From Croceitalea rosinachiae (lineage in GTDB: Bacteria > Bacteroidota > Bacteroidia > Flavobacteriales > Flavobacteriaceae), in NCBI RefSeq assembly GCF_031846445.1, contig NZ_JAVRHR010000002.1:868001-932000 (forward strand): a DNA stretch of 64,000 nucleotides, given 5' to 3'. The notes below the pieces were generated by a model. The model worked only from the letters and a program-made list of their open reading frames with translations. It was not told where the DNA came from and made no database searches. Both the position numbers and the translations under genes were made by a program. Position 1 is the stretch's first letter, and the number at the start of each line of letters is the position of its first letter. Positions 9,122 to 17,837 of the stretch are shown one piece after another.

Positions 9122-9472
9122 TTAATTATCTCCTCTGCCTAAATAAGCTCTTATGGATGCTATTTTAGAATCTTTATTAAAAGTAATCACATCAATTACA
9201 AATAGTTCTTCGGTCTTATCAACTGTTATTTTAAGTTCGGCAGCTATGCTATCCTCACTCTCATAAGTTGAGAGCACATCTATTTCTATAGAATCAACGG
9301 TTTCAAAATTTTTACGGGTTTCCTTTAAAGCTATTTCCTTACCTATTACCCGAATTTTCCAATCGCGCAATATAATGTCATCAGCAAATAGCTCTCCAAC
9401 ACCTTTGATATCTTTATTGGCATATTTTCTTAAATAGGACAGACATAGCTCCTTGTTAGAATTTACAATCAT
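9122..9472 (-). CDS. NTF2-like / SnoaL-type small protein
   Basis: A 116-residue cytoplasmic protein with the cone-shaped NTF2/SnoaL pattern: N-terminal helices (KELCLSYLRKYANKDIKGVGELFADDIILRDW interrupted by the family's loop) and then alternating strands ending FNKDSKIASIRAYLGRG. The fold is shared by isomerases, dehydratases and ligand binders. No catalytic Asp/His set is convincing here, so no reaction is assigned. It is a single gene between the convergent kinase and the co-directional uvrD. Confidence 0.65.
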   Translation of the reverse strand: MIVNSNKELCLSYLRKYANKDIKGVGELFADDIILRDWKIRVIGKEIALKETRKNFETVDSIEIDVLSTYESEDSIAAELKITVDKTEELFVIDVITFNKDSKIASIRAYLGRGDN

Positions 9473-9554
9473 TATATTTTAAAAATAGATTTTTATTCCT
9501 TTGATGTAAAAATGGTTTTAAGCTAAATTTACTTTGTCGAGTTACATTTTTGAA

Positions 9555-11879
9555 TTATGAAATCACCTCTAACTTTGCAAAACGCAATAACAACTTCTTA
9601 ATATCTCCCCGTTCAAATTTAATTTCTGCTTTTTTGTCATTGCCCACTCCTTCTATTTTTAAAACTTGACCTTTTCCAAATCGAGTGTGGTTCACCAAAA
9701 CCCCTTCAGCTAAATCTGAATCAATTGTATTGGCGTTTTTTGAAGGACTGCCCAATTCAGGTTTTAATTTTCGAAGCTTACGAAGCTGATTTGCATTAGG
9801 AGTACCGGCTGCAGGAGGAGTGCCATTTTGAGGTTTTACTTGGCGTAGCTTACTTTTATCGACCTCGCCAAAAATATTGGCATCAATTGTAGATTTATAA
9901 CGATACCCGTCACTTACTGGTGTTAAATTTTCAACATACTGTTCTTCAATCTCTTCTAAAAATCGACTTGGTTCAGCATCAATCAGTTTCCCCCAACGGT
10001 AGCGATTTTGGGTATAGGTCAAATAAGCCTGTTTTTCTGCTCTAGTTAAAGCTACATAGAACAGCCTTCGCTCCTCTTCTAATTCGCTTCTAGTATTCAT
10101 GCTCATGGCAGAAGGAAACAAATCTTCTTCCATACCAACAATATATACATACGGAAACTCTAACCCTTTTGCCAAATGGATGGTCATTAACGCTACTCGG
10201 TCATCATCACCTGTATCTTTATCTAAATCGGTTGCAAGAGCAACATCTTCTAAAAATTCAGTTAGGCTTCCTGTTGCATCAGCCAATTCTTTTTGACCCT
10301 CAACAAAATCTTTAATTCCATTGAGCAATTCTTCAATATTCTCCATACGGCCGATACCTTCAGGAGTACCATCTTTTTTAAATTCAAGCAAGAGCCCTGT
10401 TTTTTTTGAAACATGTTCTGCTAATGTAAAAGCATCTGAACCTTCATTCATAATCTGAAAGCTCTTGATCATGGTCACAAAATCTTCCAATTTTCTCTGT
10501 GTACCTGAGTTAATCTTCAGATTCAACTTAGATAAGTTGTCCATGACTTCAAAAATGGAACGGTCATAATGGTTCGCAGCCACCACCAATTTATCAATAG
10601 TGGTCTGCCCTATTCCCCTTGCTGGAAAATTTACTACTCGTTTTAAAGCCTCTTCATCCTTAGGGTTAATGACTAAACGTAAATAGGCCAATACGTCTTT
10701 GATCTCTTTGCGCTGGTAAAAGGAAAGTCCACCATATATGCGATACGGAATATCACGTTTGCGCAAGGCATCTTCAATGGCCCTTGATTGCGAATTGGTT
10801 CGGTACAACACGGCAAACTCTCCATTACCCATTTGATGGTTCATGCGATTATCCCAAATAGAAGAAGCGACATAACGTCCTTCTTCCGCATCGGTTATGC
10901 TCCGGTGGATAATAATTTTATTACCCTCGTCATTTGCCGTCCAAACCACTTTTTCAAGCTGATTTTTATTATTGGCAATAATGGAATTTGCCGCATTCAC
11001 AATGTTTTTGGTAGAACGATAATTCTGTTCTAAACGGTACATGCCCACATCTTCATAATCACGCTGAAAATTGAGGATGTTATTGATATTTGCCCCTCGA
11101 AACGAATAAATACTTTGAGCATCATCACCTACAACACAAATATTTTGATAGCGGTCTGCAAGAGCCTTTACGATTAAATACTGCGAGTGGTTGGTATCTT
11201 GATACTCATCAACCAAAATATACCGAAAACGGTCTTGATATTTCATCAATACTTCAGGAAATCGAGTTAGCAATTCGTTGGTTCGTAACAACAAATCATC
11301 AAAATCCATAGCTCCAGCTTTAAAGCATCTATCCACGTAATTTTGATAAATCTCCCCTAATCTCGGGCGTTTGGCCATGGCATCGGCTTCTACCAATTCA
11401 GGACTCTGAAAATAGGCTTTAACCGTTATTAAACTGTTCTTATAAGATGATATTCGATTCTGAATCTGTTTATACTTGTAGATATCCTTATCCAAACCCA
11501 TTTCTTTGATAATGGAGGCTATAAGACGTTGCGAATCTTGGGTGTCGTAAATAGTAAAATTGCTTGGATACCCCAGTTTATCGCCGTCAAAACGCAATAA
11601 CTTGGCAAAAACGGAGTGAAAAGTACCCATCCAAAGGTTTTTGGCCTCCGAGTTACCCACAATATCAGCAATACGCTTTTTCATTTCGCGAGCTGCCTTG
11701 TTCGTAAAGGTCAATGCTAGAATATTGAAAGAATCTACCCCCTGTGCCATTAAATGGGCAATTCGATAGGTCAATACCCTTGTTTTTCCAGAGCCTGCAC
11801 CAGCAATGACCATTAGAGCTCCATCTTTATGCAGAACAGGTGCCCGTTGCGCCTCATTTAATTCATCAATATATGACAT
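9555..11879 (-). CDS. uvrD: UvrD/PcrA/Rep-type superfamily 1 DNA helicase
   Basis: A 774-residue 3'-5' helicase. Walker A is GAGSGKTR at residues 27-34, motif Ia is FTNKAAREMKKR, motif II is DEYQDTNHSQ, motif III is GDDAQSIYSFRGAN, motif IV is QNYRSTKNIVNAAN, motif V is MTIHLAKGLEFPYVYIVG and motif VI is YVALTRAEK. The C-terminal tail ends in a Tudor-like segment (VNHTRFGKGQVLKIEGVG) as in PcrA/UvrD, which binds RNA polymerase. Expected roles are nucleotide excision repair, mismatch repair and removal of replication/transcription blocks. ATG at 11877-11879, with an AAGGAAA-like ribosome binding site just upstream, unusual in this window. Confidence 0.94.
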   Translation of the reverse strand: MSYIDELNEAQRAPVLHKDGALMVIAGAGSGKTRVLTYRIAHLMAQGVDSFNILALTFTNKAAREMKKRIADIVGNSEAKNLWMGTFHSVFAKLLRFDGDKLGYPSNFTIYDTQDSQRLIASIIKEMGLDKDIYKYKQIQNRISSYKNSLITVKAYFQSPELVEADAMAKRPRLGEIYQNYVDRCFKAGAMDFDDLLLRTNELLTRFPEVLMKYQDRFRYILVDEYQDTNHSQYLIVKALADRYQNICVVGDDAQSIYSFRGANINNILNFQRDYEDVGMYRLEQNYRSTKNIVNAANSIIANNKNQLEKVVWTANDEGNKIIIHRSITDAEEGRYVASSIWDNRMNHQMGNGEFAVLYRTNSQSRAIEDALRKRDIPYRIYGGLSFYQRKEIKDVLAYLRLVINPKDEEALKRVVNFPARGIGQTTIDKLVVAANHYDRSIFEVMDNLSKLNLKINSGTQRKLEDFVTMIKSFQIMNEGSDAFTLAEHVSKKTGLLLEFKKDGTPEGIGRMENIEELLNGIKDFVEGQKELADATGSLTEFLEDVALATDLDKDTGDDDRVALMTIHLAKGLEFPYVYIVGMEEDLFPSAMSMNTRSELEEERRLFYVALTRAEKQAYLTYTQNRYRWGKLIDAEPSRFLEEIEEQYVENLTPVSDGYRYKSTIDANIFGEVDKSKLRQVKPQNGTPPAAGTPNANQLRKLRKLKPELGSPSKNANTIDSDLAEGVLVNHTRFGKGQVLKIEGVGNDKKAEIKFERGDIKKLLLRFAKLEVIS

Positions 11880-12010
11880 GGGAAATTTCCTTTATAGCAA
11901 GTCTAAATGTGAAAATAACTAATCTACAGCTATAGATAAAATCAAGCTATAAATACTTTTAAACAGGGAATGATTTCAAAGAACTCATAAATTGAATATA
12001 TTTAACAACT

Positions 12011-12547
12011 ATGAGCAAAACACTAGCCTTCGTTTTTCTTTTGGGTATAGTTATCAACCTTTCTGCACAAGAAAAGAAAGCTGGCCCTATAATTCAAGAT
12101 TTCGGCAAAGTTTGGGTAATTGAAAATCCCGATTATCAAGTTCGAACTAATGCAGAACTTAAAGTAGTTTTTGACATTATGAATAGCCCTGACGACTTGA
12201 CCAAGAGCAATGCTAGTATTGAAACGGCGGCCCGCTTTTTAAATATGCATGGGCAAAGCGGAGTTTCAAAAGAGCATATGAAGGTTGCTCTTGTAGTGCA
12301 TAACAAAGCCTCAAAGGATATTATAACCAATGAAGCCTACGAAGCGCGTTATGGTGTGGAAAATCCGAATTCGAAAATGGTACAACAACTAATGGATGCT
12401 GGGGTTGAATTTATTTTCTGCGGACAATCATCCTTTTCAAGGAGCTTTCCTATTGAAGAAACCATTTCAGGAGTGCAACTATCACTTTCTGCTATGACAG
12501 CATTAATACAATTACAAAATGACGGATACCGTCTTATAAAATTCTAA
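12011..12547 (+). CDS. exported DsrE/DsrF-like family protein
   Basis: A 178-residue protein with a signal peptide (MSKTLAFVFLLGIVINLSAQ) followed by a DsrE fold: LKVVFDI strand, an NMHGQSGVSKEHMKVALVVH segment, and a C-terminal FIFCGQSSFSRSF region carrying the single conserved Cys seen in DsrE-type sulfur-relay proteins. The signal peptide points to the periplasm, so a role in cytoplasmic tRNA thiolation is unlikely. It lies 11 nt before the M20 amidohydrolase and is probably cotranscribed. Substrate unknown. Confidence 0.75.
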   Translation: MSKTLAFVFLLGIVINLSAQEKKAGPIIQDFGKVWVIENPDYQVRTNAELKVVFDIMNSPDDLTKSNASIETAARFLNMHGQSGVSKEHMKVALVVHNKASKDIITNEAYEARYGVENPNSKMVQQLMDAGVEFIFCGQSSFSRSFPIEETISGVQLSLSAMTALIQLQNDGYRLIKF

Positions 12548-12558
12548 ATTCAAAACTT

Positions 12559-13839
12559 ATGAATCGATTAGTAATACTAGGGCTTTGTCTTTTCACCTCA
12601 AGCTTATTTGCTCAAGGCCCAAATCTTGAAAAAGATTATGAAAAAATAGAAAATAAGGTCATTGAATGGCGACACGATATCCACCAAAACCCCGAATTGG
12701 GAAATCGTGAGTTCCAAACAGCTGAAAAAATAGCCAACCATTTAAAATCATTAGGAATTGAAGTGAAAACTGGGGTCGCCCATACTGGAGTTGTTGGCCT
12801 TTTAAAAGGTAATAGTCCAGGTAAAGTTGTAGCATTAAGAGCAGATATTGATGCCTTACCTGTTACGGAGCGTAACGACCTTCCTTTCAAATCAACCGTT
12901 ACTTCAGAGTTTTTAGGAGAAAAAGTTGGCGTGATGCATGCTTGTGGTCATGATACCCATACAGCAATTTTAATGGGTGTTGCCGAGATACTTTCAAAAA
13001 ACAAAGATAAAATCAAAGGCACTGTAAAATTCATTTTTCAACCTTCAGAAGAAGGTCCACCACCTGGTGAAGAAGGTGGTGCCCTATTAATGGTAAAAGA
13101 GGGCGTAATGGAAAACCCAAAGGTCGATGCTATTTTTGGATTACATATTAATTCACAAACACCTGTAGGAATGATTCGCTACAAATTTGGGGGCGCCATG
13201 GCCGCAGCACAAAGTTTTACTATAAAAGTAAATGGAAAGCAAAGCCATGGTTCACAACCATGGGGTGGTGTAGATCCCATTTTAATAAGTGCTAAAATCA
13301 TTGATGGTCTCCAAACCATAATAAGTCGCGAAACTGAACTCACAAATGAAGCCGCTGTTATTACTGTGGGCAAAATCAAAAGTGGAGTTCGTTCCAATAT
13401 TATACCTGAAAGTGCAGAAATGTTAGGTACTATAAGAACTTTGGACTATGACATGAAAGATAAGTTGAACAAGCGCATGGTCGAAATGGTAGAAACTATT
13501 GCCAAGGCGTATGGGGGAACAGCAACTTGTGTCATTAAAGATGCCACAGATATCACCTACAATGAACCTGCTTTGGTATCACAGATGTTACCTACGCTTA
13601 AACGTGTTGCTGGTGATGAAAATGTAATAGCCCAAAAAGCTATAACTGGTGCTGAAGACTTTTCTTATTTTCAGCGAGAAGCTCCTGGGTTTTTCTTCTT
13701 TTTAGGGGGAATGACGCCAGGCAATACAGAATCGTTTCCACATCACACGCCAGATTTTTTGATTGACGATGCCGGAATGCAACTAGGAGTTAAAGCGATG
13801 ACAGAATTGACGTTGGATTATCTTTCAAGCGGACAATAA
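12559..13839 (+). CDS. exported M20 family amidohydrolase (N-acyl-amino-acid deacylase-like)
   Basis: A 426-residue M20D-type metallohydrolase with a signal peptide (LCLFTSSLFAQ). Motifs: WRHDIHQNPELGNREFQT, ALRADIDALPV (metal Asp), MHACGHDTHTAILMG (metal His/Asp), FQPSEEGPPPGEEGG (catalytic and metal Glu pair), HGSQPWGGVDP in the dimerisation domain, and TGAEDFSYF near the end. Relatives cleave N-acyl amino acids (hippurate, IAA-amino acids, acetyl-diaminopimelate). Export points to scavenging of acylated amino acids in the periplasm. It follows the DsrE gene by 11 nt. Confidence 0.88.
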   Translation: MNRLVILGLCLFTSSLFAQGPNLEKDYEKIENKVIEWRHDIHQNPELGNREFQTAEKIANHLKSLGIEVKTGVAHTGVVGLLKGNSPGKVVALRADIDALPVTERNDLPFKSTVTSEFLGEKVGVMHACGHDTHTAILMGVAEILSKNKDKIKGTVKFIFQPSEEGPPPGEEGGALLMVKEGVMENPKVDAIFGLHINSQTPVGMIRYKFGGAMAAAQSFTIKVNGKQSHGSQPWGGVDPILISAKIIDGLQTIISRETELTNEAAVITVGKIKSGVRSNIIPESAEMLGTIRTLDYDMKDKLNKRMVEMVETIAKAYGGTATCVIKDATDITYNEPALVSQMLPTLKRVAGDENVIAQKAITGAEDFSYFQREAPGFFFFLGGMTPGNTESFPHHTPDFLIDDAGMQLGVKAMTELTLDYLSSGQ

Positions 13840-13868
13840 CAAATTAATTAGTCTTCTTGAGCTTTGAT

Positions 13869-15443
13869 ATGGAGAGTATGATAGACTTCTTTACTAGGGT
13901 TTCTTGGTGGCTATGGGTGTTGGTGTTTTTGGTGATTGTTGCTATTTGGGATATCTTTTTTCAACGTTCTCATACAATTAAACACAATTTTCCAATAGTC
14001 GGGCATTTGCGTTATTGGCTGGAAAGCATTGGTCCTGAAATGCGACAGTACTTTGTAGCTAACAATCGCGAAGAGCTTCCTTTTAATAGAATTGAGCGCG
14101 GTTGGATTTATGCTTCTGCAAAAAAGGAGAACAATTACGAAGGCTTTGGTACAGATAGGGACATCCATGCCCATCAACACATCTTTGTAAAGAACGCTAT
14201 GATTGGGTATCAACTTCCAAAAGAACATCAAAATACTAAAAATCCATATTTTTTACCGTGTGCCAAGGTGATAGGGGCATATAATAAACGAAAGCAACCT
14301 TTTCGTCCAGCTTCTATAATCAATGTCTCCGCAATGAGTTTTGGCTCGCTATCAGCTGCTGCAGTAAAAGCTATGAACAAAGGGGTGCAAAAAGCCAATG
14401 CTTATCAAAATACTGGTGAGGGCGGTCTATCGCCCTATCACAAACAAGGTGGCGATGTAATTTTCCATTTTGGAACTGGATATTTTGGTGTTCGTTCTAA
14501 GGATGGTAATTTCTCTATGGAGAAAATGAAAGTACTAGTTGATGAAAACCCATGCATCAAAGCCATAGAAATTAAATTATCGCAGGGCGCCAAACCTGGA
14601 AAAGGAGGAGTACTTCCTGGCGCTAAAATAACAAAAGAAATTGCTGAAATAAGAGGTGTTGAAATAGGAAAGGATGTTCTGTCACCAGCAACACATAAAG
14701 CTTTTAGTTCTATCCCTGAGCTTTTAGAATTGATTGAAAAAATTGCGCAAGAAACGGGATTGCCGGTTGGTATTAAAGCTGCTATCGGGAAACTCAACCA
14801 ATGGGAAGAATTAGCAGATTTAATGAAAACTTCCGGTAAAGGTCCAGATTTTATTACGGTTGACGGTGGTGAGGGCGGTACTGGTGCAGCTCCACCAAGT
14901 TTCGCAGATCATGTTTCTTTACCATGGGTTTATGCTTTCGCCAGTTTATACAAAATATTCAAAGAGCTAGGTCTTACAGAACGAATTGTATTTATTGGTA
15001 GCGGAAAATTAGGCTTTCCCGCTAAAGCAGCCATGGCTTTTGCTATGGGCGTAGATTGTATCAATGTTGCTCGTGAGGCTATGATGAGCATTGGCTGTAT
15101 TCAAGCTCAGATATGCCATACCAACCGCTGCCCGGCTGGTGTTGCAACACAAAGTAAATGGTTGCAAAATGGCATCAACGTACCTTTGAAATCAGATAGG
15201 TTAGCACAGTATTTTAAAACCTTTAGAAAAGAGTTTTTAGAAATCACTCGTGCGGCTGGTTATGAACATCCTTGTCAATTTACTATGCAAGATATTCAAG
15301 TAAATGTAGATGATGATTATCTTAGCAGTGATTTAAAGACCGTGTATGGTTATGAAAAAACTCAAGTGCCGTTTAAAAATATGCAAGACTTGTCTGATTG
15401 TCAATATTTAGGTGGAGCACTAAAAACTACAATTAAAGTATGA
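13869..15443 (+). CDS. membrane-anchored FMN-binding glutamate-synthase-like oxidoreductase
   Basis: About 524 residues, with a hydrophobic N-terminal anchor (WWLWVLVFLVIVAIWDIFF) and then a stand-alone GltB synthase-type barrel. FMN/2-oxoglutarate-site motifs include NVSAMSFGSLS, NTGEGGLSPYH, KAIEIKLSQGAKPGKGG and TVDGGEGGTGAAP. A [3Fe-4S]-type cluster motif is CIQAQICHTNRCPAG. It lacks the GltB amidotransferase domain, so it is not a complete glutamate synthase; donor and product are unknown. I prefer ATG 13869; an in-frame TTG at 13857 would add four residues. Its TGA overlaps the start of the next gene (ATGA, 15440-15443), so the two are translationally coupled. Confidence 0.85.
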   Translation: MESMIDFFTRVSWWLWVLVFLVIVAIWDIFFQRSHTIKHNFPIVGHLRYWLESIGPEMRQYFVANNREELPFNRIERGWIYASAKKENNYEGFGTDRDIHAHQHIFVKNAMIGYQLPKEHQNTKNPYFLPCAKVIGAYNKRKQPFRPASIINVSAMSFGSLSAAAVKAMNKGVQKANAYQNTGEGGLSPYHKQGGDVIFHFGTGYFGVRSKDGNFSMEKMKVLVDENPCIKAIEIKLSQGAKPGKGGVLPGAKITKEIAEIRGVEIGKDVLSPATHKAFSSIPELLELIEKIAQETGLPVGIKAAIGKLNQWEELADLMKTSGKGPDFITVDGGEGGTGAAPPSFADHVSLPWVYAFASLYKIFKELGLTERIVFIGSGKLGFPAKAAMAFAMGVDCINVAREAMMSIGCIQAQICHTNRCPAGVATQSKWLQNGINVPLKSDRLAQYFKTFRKEFLEITRAAGYEHPCQFTMQDIQVNVDDDYLSSDLKTVYGYEKTQVPFKNMQDLSDCQYLGGALKTTIKV

Positions 15444-16201
15444 GAAGATTTTTACCCCTTTTTGCATTATTGGTTTTCACAACAACCTCAGCCCAGAAAA
15501 AAAGCGAACTCATTGCAAAAGTCAGTGAACTTGAGAAGACAATTATGTCCTTGAACGATTCTGTATCTCAAGCACAACGAGAAATCAATGCATCTAATTC
15601 TAAAGCTGAGTTGTTTGAAAAGGAGAATGAAGACTTAAGGGCTGCCAATGCTACCTTGCTCCAAAACCTAACCAATTTCTCTAAAATTTCCAAACAAAAT
15701 ACGGAGTCTGTTGGCAATGCTTTAAATAGTCTAAAAAAGAAAGAAGAGCAGCTTAGAATAATAACAGATAACTTCTCAAGAAACGATTCTATTGCCATTG
15801 CAATTTTCACACAAATAAAACAGACCATGGGCCCAGAAGTAAAAGCCGGGGTTTCAAATGGAATTGTTAGTATTTCAAATTCATTGGATGGGCTTTTTGG
15901 TTCTGATAGTGCATCGACACTTACAGAATCAGGGGCGGATTGGACTACCAAAGTTGGTGCTATTGTAAAAGCAAATCCAGACCGTTCAATTATTGTTGAG
16001 GGATTGAATATTACTGGAGAATTTGCGGTCACTTATGCTCAAGCCTCTACTATTGCTAATAGATTAGCTAAAACTGAAGGTGTTGGATCAGAAAAAATTC
16101 AAATCGTGGTAAAAGATGGTAATTTTAAGGAAGGAATTTCAGTAAGAATTGCTCCTAATGACACTGCATTTTACCAAATGGTGAAAAAAGAATTCCAGTA
16201 A
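15440..16201 (+). CDS. exported coiled-coil protein with degenerate OmpA domain
   Basis: A 253-residue protein with a signal peptide but no lipobox Cys (LVFTTTSAQKK). It is a paralogue of the OmpA lipoprotein at 5643: the coiled coils line up (DLRAANATLLQNL against FLRANNQELINNM) and RNDSIAIAIFTQI matches RRDSVNLSLVQSL. In the C-terminal domain the OmpA signatures are gone: EGHTDD is replaced by EGLNIT, the NWDLSxxRA helix by TYAQASTIANRLA, and NRRTRI by EGISVRI. Peptidoglycan binding is therefore unlikely. It overlaps the glutamate-synthase-like gene by 4 nt, suggesting joint function at the envelope. Function unknown. Confidence 0.75.
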   Translation: MRRFLPLFALLVFTTTSAQKKSELIAKVSELEKTIMSLNDSVSQAQREINASNSKAELFEKENEDLRAANATLLQNLTNFSKISKQNTESVGNALNSLKKKEEQLRIITDNFSRNDSIAIAIFTQIKQTMGPEVKAGVSNGIVSISNSLDGLFGSDSASTLTESGADWTTKVGAIVKANPDRSIIVEGLNITGEFAVTYAQASTIANRLAKTEGVGSEKIQIVVKDGNFKEGISVRIAPNDTAFYQMVKKEFQ

Positions 16202-16263
16202 GTCATCAAATATACTTTTAGAAACAAAATAGCGTTCTAATTTCATCAAAACCAAAATGAACT

Positions 16264-16782
16264 ATGAGCGGAGATCAAATTTTCCAACTATTTGCTTATT
16301 TATTACCATCAGTGGTAACTGGGGCAATCGCCTTTTACTTTTTCAGAATGCATACTAATAATGAAGAAGGCAGAAGACGTTTTTTGCTGCATAAAGATTC
16401 TCAAAAAGATACACTGCCAGTGCGCTTGCAAGCTTATGAACGCATGGTACTATTTTTAGAGCGTATTGCAATTAATAATTTGGTTGTCCGTGTGGCTCCT
16501 CAAGGTCAAGATAAAGCCAAATATGAAAATCTACTAATCAAACAAGTAGAGAATGAGTTTGACCATAACTTATCACAACAAATTTATATGACCGATGAGT
16601 GCTGGAATATCATTAAAGCTGCGAAAAGCGCAACTATTCAAATTATTCGTTCTGCTGGTATGAGCGAAGCAGATTCTGCAGATAAACTTCGCGAAGACAT
16701 TTTAAATCAAACCATGGAAAAGCAATCCCCATCTGCCACGGCACTATCCTTTGTAAAGAAGGAGATAGGAGAATTGTGGTAA
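16264..16782 (+). CDS. conserved Bacteroidota membrane-anchored hypothetical protein
   Basis: 172 residues: one N-terminal transmembrane helix (IFQLFAYLLPSVVTGAIAFYFF), then a charged cytoplasmic helical domain with LPVRLQAYERMVLFLERI and a C-terminal YMTDECWNIIKAAKSATIQIIR segment. I think this is the family now called DUF7935, but that is from memory and not checked. No catalytic motif is visible. It is 62 nt downstream of the degenerate OmpA gene on the same strand and may share its transcript. Confidence 0.7.
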   Translation: MSGDQIFQLFAYLLPSVVTGAIAFYFFRMHTNNEEGRRRFLLHKDSQKDTLPVRLQAYERMVLFLERIAINNLVVRVAPQGQDKAKYENLLIKQVENEFDHNLSQQIYMTDECWNIIKAAKSATIQIIRSAGMSEADSADKLREDILNQTMEKQSPSATALSFVKKEIGELW

Positions 16783-16922
16783 GAACAAAAATCCCTAGTC
16801 GAAAAGGGAGAATTAATATTTATTATCTGGGTAAATGTAGTTGTCAGCATATTGAAAAACACATGTTAAACCCCATAGTTTCATATTAATTTTGAATTTG
16901 AAACTTGAGCTTGAATTTTATT

Positions 16923-17837
16923 TTACTCCTGTAAATCAGGTTCTATAGGCATACTCTCAGTATTTTTATTTTTAGCATATAAATAGCCTCTTTTCCACCA
17001 ACGCGTCATTTTTTCCTTATTGAAAATCAAGGAGTTTGTTGTTAATATTGTTGGCGTGTAATAAAGGTTAATAATCGCATTTTTTTGGTTTGCCACTAAT
17101 TTTCCAACACGTATGTTTTGGTGTTCGATTCGGTCTAAAATAAACCCAATTATAGTAGTGATGAGTTCAAAAGGATTGCGAGAAGGCATTCGATTGTAAT
17201 AACTGACTTCAGTATGCAATACCACAACATCAACTTCTGTAGCCCCTCTGTTTATTGCTTCTTCAATTGGCACTAAACTGCCTAATCCGCCATCGGCATA
17301 TTCACAGCCATTCTTTCGAACCAAGCTCATGAACGGTGTATAATTAGATGAAATCCATATCCAATCACAATATTCATCATAGGTGCAGTCATTAATAGAT
17401 TTATATTCTACTTGATTCAGAGAAAGATTGGAAACCGTAACGGTAATATCTAAAGGGCCATTTTTTAATTCTTCAAACTCGTTAATGGTAATACTCTCTC
17501 TAATCAGACTTCTTAAGTTCTCACTCTCACCAAAAGTCTTTTTTCCTTTTAAAAAGTTTTTCAAAATATTCCAGTGATTCATGGATATAATGTCAGAGCC
17601 ATGCTTTTTTTTAATGATAAAAGGACAATTATTAAAAATAGTTTTCTGGTTGACGTTTGAATATATGTCTTTGATTTTATCAATCTTACCTAAAGCCAAA
17701 TGGGAAATCAAGAGACTGCCTGTGGAAGTGCCAACAAAAATATCATATTTATAAGCTGCTTCTTGAATTAAGAATTGGGCAACACCACCAGCAAATGCAC
17801 CCTTACTACCACCACCTGAAATAACCAATGCTCTCAT
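16923..17837 (-). CDS. patatin-like phospholipase family protein
   Basis: A 304-residue serine acyl hydrolase. The oxyanion-hole motif is GGGSKGAFAGG near residue 8, the nucleophile elbow is GTSTGSL (Gly-x-Ser-x-Gly, Ser about 40), and the catalytic Asp lies in YADGGLGS near residue 186. No signal peptide is seen, so it is probably cytoplasmic or peripheral. Family members release fatty acids from phospholipids; the substrate here is unknown. Its ATG overlaps the end of the M1 peptidase gene by 4 nt, so translation is coupled. Confidence 0.9.
   Translation of the reverse strand: MRALVISGGGSKGAFAGGVAQFLIQEAAYKYDIFVGTSTGSLLISHLALGKIDKIKDIYSNVNQKTIFNNCPFIIKKKHGSDIISMNHWNILKNFLKGKKTFGESENLRSLIRESITINEFEELKNGPLDITVTVSNLSLNQVEYKSINDCTYDEYCDWIWISSNYTPFMSLVRKNGCEYADGGLGSLVPIEEAINRGATEVDVVVLHTEVSYYNRMPSRNPFELITTIIGFILDRIEHQNIRVGKLVANQKNAIINLYYTPTILTTNSLIFNKEKMTRWWKRGYLYAKNKNTESMPIEPDLQE

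Noticed and set aside
16792..16815. TCCCT...AGGGA hairpin after the hypothetical gene at 16264
   Set aside because: Only a 5-bp stem with no T-tract; too weak to call a terminator.
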